A DNA stretch of 64,000 nucleotides from Nocardia asteroides (GTDB lineage Bacteria > Actinomycetota > Actinomycetes > Mycobacteriales > Mycobacteriaceae). The notes beneath the pieces are model-generated. The model saw only the letters and a list, made by a program, of their open reading frames with translations, was not told the origin of the DNA and did not search any database. Position numbers and translations under genes: made by a program. The stretch covers positions 3,348,001-3,412,000 of the forward strand of contig NZ_CP089214.1 in the NCBI RefSeq assembly GCF_021183625.1, in the 5' to 3' direction. Positions 61,650 to 64,000 of the stretch are shown here, one piece after another; position 1 is the stretch's first letter; every line of letters starts with the position of its first letter.

Positions 61650-62912
61650 ATGTCAGATTCCCGTTCGAAACGACTGCGTCGTGTAGTCGCGGTGCCGGCC
61701 GCGATCGCACTCGCCGGACTCCTGGTGACCGCCTGCGGCGCCAAGGACGACGCCTCGACAAGCGGCTCGGATGCCGCGTCCTGCGTCGACACGTCGCAGC
61801 CGACCATCAAGGTCGGCTCGCTGCACTCGCTCTCCGGCACCATGGCGATCTCCGAGGTCACCGTGGCGAACTCGACCAAGCTGGCGGTGGACCAGATCAA
61901 CGCGGCGGGCGGTGTGCTCGGCAAGCAGATCCAGATCGTCCTGGAGGACGGCGCCTCGGACCCGAAGACCTTCGCGGAGAAGGCCGAGAAGCTGATCAGC
62001 TCGGACTGCGTGGCCGCGGTCTTCGGCGGCTGGACCTCGTCCAGCCGCAAGGCCATGAAGCCCAAGTTCGAGAGCCTGAACTCGCTGCTCTACTACCCCG
62101 TGCAGTACGAGGGGCTGGAGGACAGCAAGAACATCTTCTACACCGGCGCCACCACGAACCAGCAGATCATCCCGGCGCTGGACTACCTGAAGCAGAAGGG
62201 CGTGAAGTCGCTCTACCTGGTCGGGTCGGACTACGTCTTCCCGCAGACCGCGAACCGCGAGATCAAGGCGTACGCGGCGGCGAACGGGATCGAGATCAAG
62301 GGTGAGGACTACACCCCGCTCGGCTCCACCGACTTCTCCACCATCGTCAACAAGGTGCGCACCGCCGACGCGGACGCCGTCTTCAACACCCTGAACGGCG
62401 ACTCCAACGTCGCCTTCTTCCGCGAGTACACCAACGCCGGGCTCAAGGCCACCGACATGCCGGTGGTCTCGGTGTCGATCGCCGAGGAGGAGGTCGCCGG
62501 CATCGGCGCGCAGAACGTCGCGGGCCAGCTGACCGCCTGGAACTACTACCAGACCGTCGACTCGCCGGAGAACAAGGCGTTCGTGGCCGCGTACAAGGCC
62601 GCCTTCGGCGCGGACAAGCCCACCTCGGACCCGATGGAGGCGGCGTACGCCTCGGTCTTCCTGTGGAAGAACACGGTCGAGAAGGCGAACTCGTTCGCGG
62701 TCGCCGATGTGCAGGGCGCGGCCGACGGCGTCAGCTTCGCGGCGCCCGAGGGGCTGGTCACCATCGACGGCAAGAACCACCACATCACCAAGACCGCTCG
62801 GATCGGCGAGATCCGCCCCGACGGCCTGATCTACACGGTCTGGGATTCGGGCACGCCGATCAAGCCGGACCCGTACCTCGAGTCCTACCCCTGGGCCGAC
62901 GGCCTGAAGTAA
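61650..62912 (+). CDS. urtA: Urea ABC transporter substrate-binding lipoprotein
   Basis: A 420-residue lipoprotein. Lipobox LLVTACG with Cys29, then a type I periplasmic-binding fold typical of Urt[22 protein letters not shown]-type segment, [38 protein letters not shown] and [12 protein letters not shown]. It captures urea outside the membrane for UrtBCDE. ATG 61650. First gene of the urt operon, followed by a strong hairpin. Confidence 0.95.
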   Translation: MSDSRSKRLRRVVAVPAAIALAGLLVTACGAKDDASTSGSDAASCVDTSQPTIKVGSLHSLSGTMAISEVTVANSTKLAVDQINAAGGVLGKQIQIVLEDGASDPKTFAEKAEKLISSDCVAAVFGGWTSSSRKAMKPKFESLNSLLYYPVQYEGLEDSKNIFYTGATTNQQIIPALDYLKQKGVKSLYLVGSDYVFPQTANREIKAYAAANGIEIKGEDYTPLGSTDFSTIVNKVRTADADAVFNTLNGDSNVAFFREYTNAGLKATDMPVVSVSIAEEEVAGIGAQNVAGQLTAWNYYQTVDSPENKAFVAAYKAAFGADKPTSDPMEAAYASVFLWKNTVEKANSFAVADVQGAADGVSFAAPEGLVTIDGKNHHITKTARIGEIRPDGLIYTVWDSGTPIKPDPYLESYPWADGLK

Positions 62913-62922
62913 CTCCCCGACA

Positions 62923-62955
62923 CCGGTGCGGGGCGGCGTCGCCGCCCCGCACCGG
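62923..62955 (+). terminator. 15-bp hairpin between urtA and urtB
   Basis: A perfect 15-bp stem (ccggtgcggggcggc / gccgccccgcaccgg) with loop gtc follows the urtA stop by 10 bases. No T-run follows. It probably attenuates transcription or stabilises urtA mRNA so that the binding protein outnumbers the permease subunits. Confidence 0.75.
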
Positions 62956-62981
62956 CTCGATCCCGAAGGGGGTACTCCTCG

Positions 62982-63866
62982 ATGGACGTCATGATCGGCC
63001 AGCTCTTCACCGGGCTGAGCCTCGGATCGATTCTCCTGCTCGCCGCGCTCGGCCTGTCGCTGACCTTCGGTCAGATGGGCGTCATCAACATGGCGCACGG
63101 CGAGTTCATCATGGCCGGCTGCTACACCACCTACGTCGTGCAGACGGTGGTCTCCTCGGCCGGCGTCTCGCTGATCATCTCGCTGGGGATCGGCTTCCTG
63201 GTCGGCGGGCTGCTCGGCGCCGCGCTGGAGATGGGGCTCATTCGCTGGATGTACGACCGGCCGCTGGACACCCTGCTGGTGACCTTCGGCGTCGGGCTCG
63301 TGCTACAGCAGCTGGCCCGCGACATCTTCGGCGCCCCGGCCAAGAACGTGCTGGTGCCGGAGTTCCTCAGCGGCGGCGTCACCATTCTCGGCGCGGTGGT
63401 GCCGAAGACCCGCATCTTCATCCTGGTGCTGGCGATCCTCGCGGTGACGGCGCTGGCCGTCGCGCTGAAGACCACCCCGCTCGGCAGGCGGATCCGGGCC
63501 GTGGTGCAGAACCGCAGCCTGGCCGAGACCAGCGGCGTCTCCAGCCGGTTCACCGATATCAGCACCTTCTTCATCGGCTCCGGGCTGGCGGGCGTGGCCG
63601 GCGTCGCGCTCACCCTGATCGGCTCCACCAGCCCGACCATCGGGCAGAGCTACCTGATCGACGCCTTCCTTGTGGTCGTGATCGGCGGGCTCGGGCAGAT
63701 CAAGGGGACGGTGATCGCCGCGTTCGCGCTCGGGCTGCTCAATTCGTTCATCGAGTACTCCACGACGGCCTCGATCGCCAAGGTGATCGTCTTCGTGCTC
63801 ATCGTGATCTTCCTGCAGGTCCGGCCGCAGGGGCTCTTCACCGTCCGGACAAGGAGTCTGGCATGA
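62982..63866 (+). CDS. urtB: Urea ABC transporter permease
   Basis: A 294-residue LivH-type permease with about eight helices. LSLTFGQMGVINMAHGEFIMAG at the N-terminus, LLVTFGVGLVLQQLARDIFG, and GGLGQIKGTVIAAFALGLLNSFIEY are UrtB/LivH hallmarks. The stop overlaps the urtC ATG (ATGA). Confidence 0.94.
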   Translation: MDVMIGQLFTGLSLGSILLLAALGLSLTFGQMGVINMAHGEFIMAGCYTTYVVQTVVSSAGVSLIISLGIGFLVGGLLGAALEMGLIRWMYDRPLDTLLVTFGVGLVLQQLARDIFGAPAKNVLVPEFLSGGVTILGAVVPKTRIFILVLAILAVTALAVALKTTPLGRRIRAVVQNRSLAETSGVSSRFTDISTFFIGSGLAGVAGVALTLIGSTSPTIGQSYLIDAFLVVVIGGLGQIKGTVIAAFALGLLNSFIEYSTTASIAKVIVFVLIVIFLQVRPQGLFTVRTRSLA

Positions 63867-64000
63867 CCACACTCGTACAGCGGTGGCGCGCACACTCCTC
63901 GATCGGCACGCTGGTCGGCTTCGCGGTGGCCGCCGTGCTGCTCTTCGCGGTGGCCCCGGCCGTGCTCAGCGACTTCCGGCTGAACCTGCTCGCCAAGTTC
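63863..64000 (+). CDS. urtC: Urea ABC transporter permease, 5' part only
   Basis: ATG 63863 overlaps the urtB stop. The 46 visible codons hold a short basic start (VQRWRAH) and one hydrophobic segment (GTLVGFAVAAVLLFAVAP) consistent with UrtC/LivM. The gene runs off the right edge. Identity is inferred mainly from operon order. Confidence 0.8.
   Translation, partial: MTTLVQRWRAHSSIGTLVGFAVAAVLLFAVAPAVLSDFRLNLLAKF

Overview
The window is high-GC actinobacterial DNA, most likely from Nocardia or a close Nocardiaceae relative. This rests on long gene-order agreement with Mycobacterium tuberculosis (the Rv0467 to Rv0497 block and Rv0543c to Rv0545c), on mycothiol (mshA), HbhA-like, SenX3/RegX3, LdtMt5-like and EspG-like genes, and on an XRE/DUF5753 plus DUF397 pair of a kind common in Nocardia and Streptomyces. 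No rRNA, tRNA, CRISPR array or insertion sequence was recognised. Names come from motifs, length and gene order; no database search was run.

Layout. 0-4.1 kb: a Pro/Gly/Asn-rich protein with an 18-bp tandem repeat, ppx, an Rv0495c-type Cys-rich protein and a small secreted protein. 4.4-10.3 kb (minus strand): mshA, ybjN-like, ROK kinase, gpm1, then senX3-regX3 with a tiny ORF wedged between sensor and regulator. 10.4-16.8 kb: hydrolase, SDR, mscL, an L,D-transpeptidase lipoprotein, murB, two DUF2505 paralogs and a methyltransferase. 16.9-24.5 kb: solo AbiEi, LmeA-type protein, deoC, GNAT, purU, hydrolase, and the XRE-hbhA-DUF2516 run, then DUF445. 24.7-32.9 kb: TetR, ABC1 kinase, a trans-enoyl-reductase-type protein coupled to a methyltransferase, a GntR regulator, a four-gene ESX-associated module (PE/PPE-like proteins plus EspG) and PPK2. 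32.9-39.4 kb: a HicA-like/HTH pair with a strong palindrome, an Excalibur lipoprotein, a DsbA-VKOR operon, an HtrA-like protease, adhC, a hydrolase gene remnant and an AI-2E family permease.

39.4-48.8 kb: a MetE homolog lacking three of the four zinc ligands, fadB2 and aceA (isocitrate lyase) with a regulatory region carrying RamB-like sites and a perfect CRP-type site, a secreted lipase, XdhC-like, PnuC-like and PfkB genes. 48.8-54.4 kb looks like an accessory island: a complete AbiE toxin-antitoxin pair, two DUF4254 paralogs flanking an XRE/DUF5753-DUF397 pair, and a GntR-GNAT operon with paired operators. 54.5-64 kb returns to core genes: DUF3349, a small membrane protein, pitA, ligB, ramB, fadE5 and urtA-urtB-urtC (cut by the right edge).

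Connections. SenX3/RegX3 (phosphate sensing) probably acts on 11-bp GTTnnCC-type direct repeats found upstream of senX3 and again upstream of the phosphate transporter gene pitA. RamB, encoded at 58.1 kb, is the expected regulator of aceA at 44 kb. Many genes are coupled by ATGA, GTGA or TTGA overlaps, and three convergent gene pairs share one palindromic CTAG that provides both stop codons.
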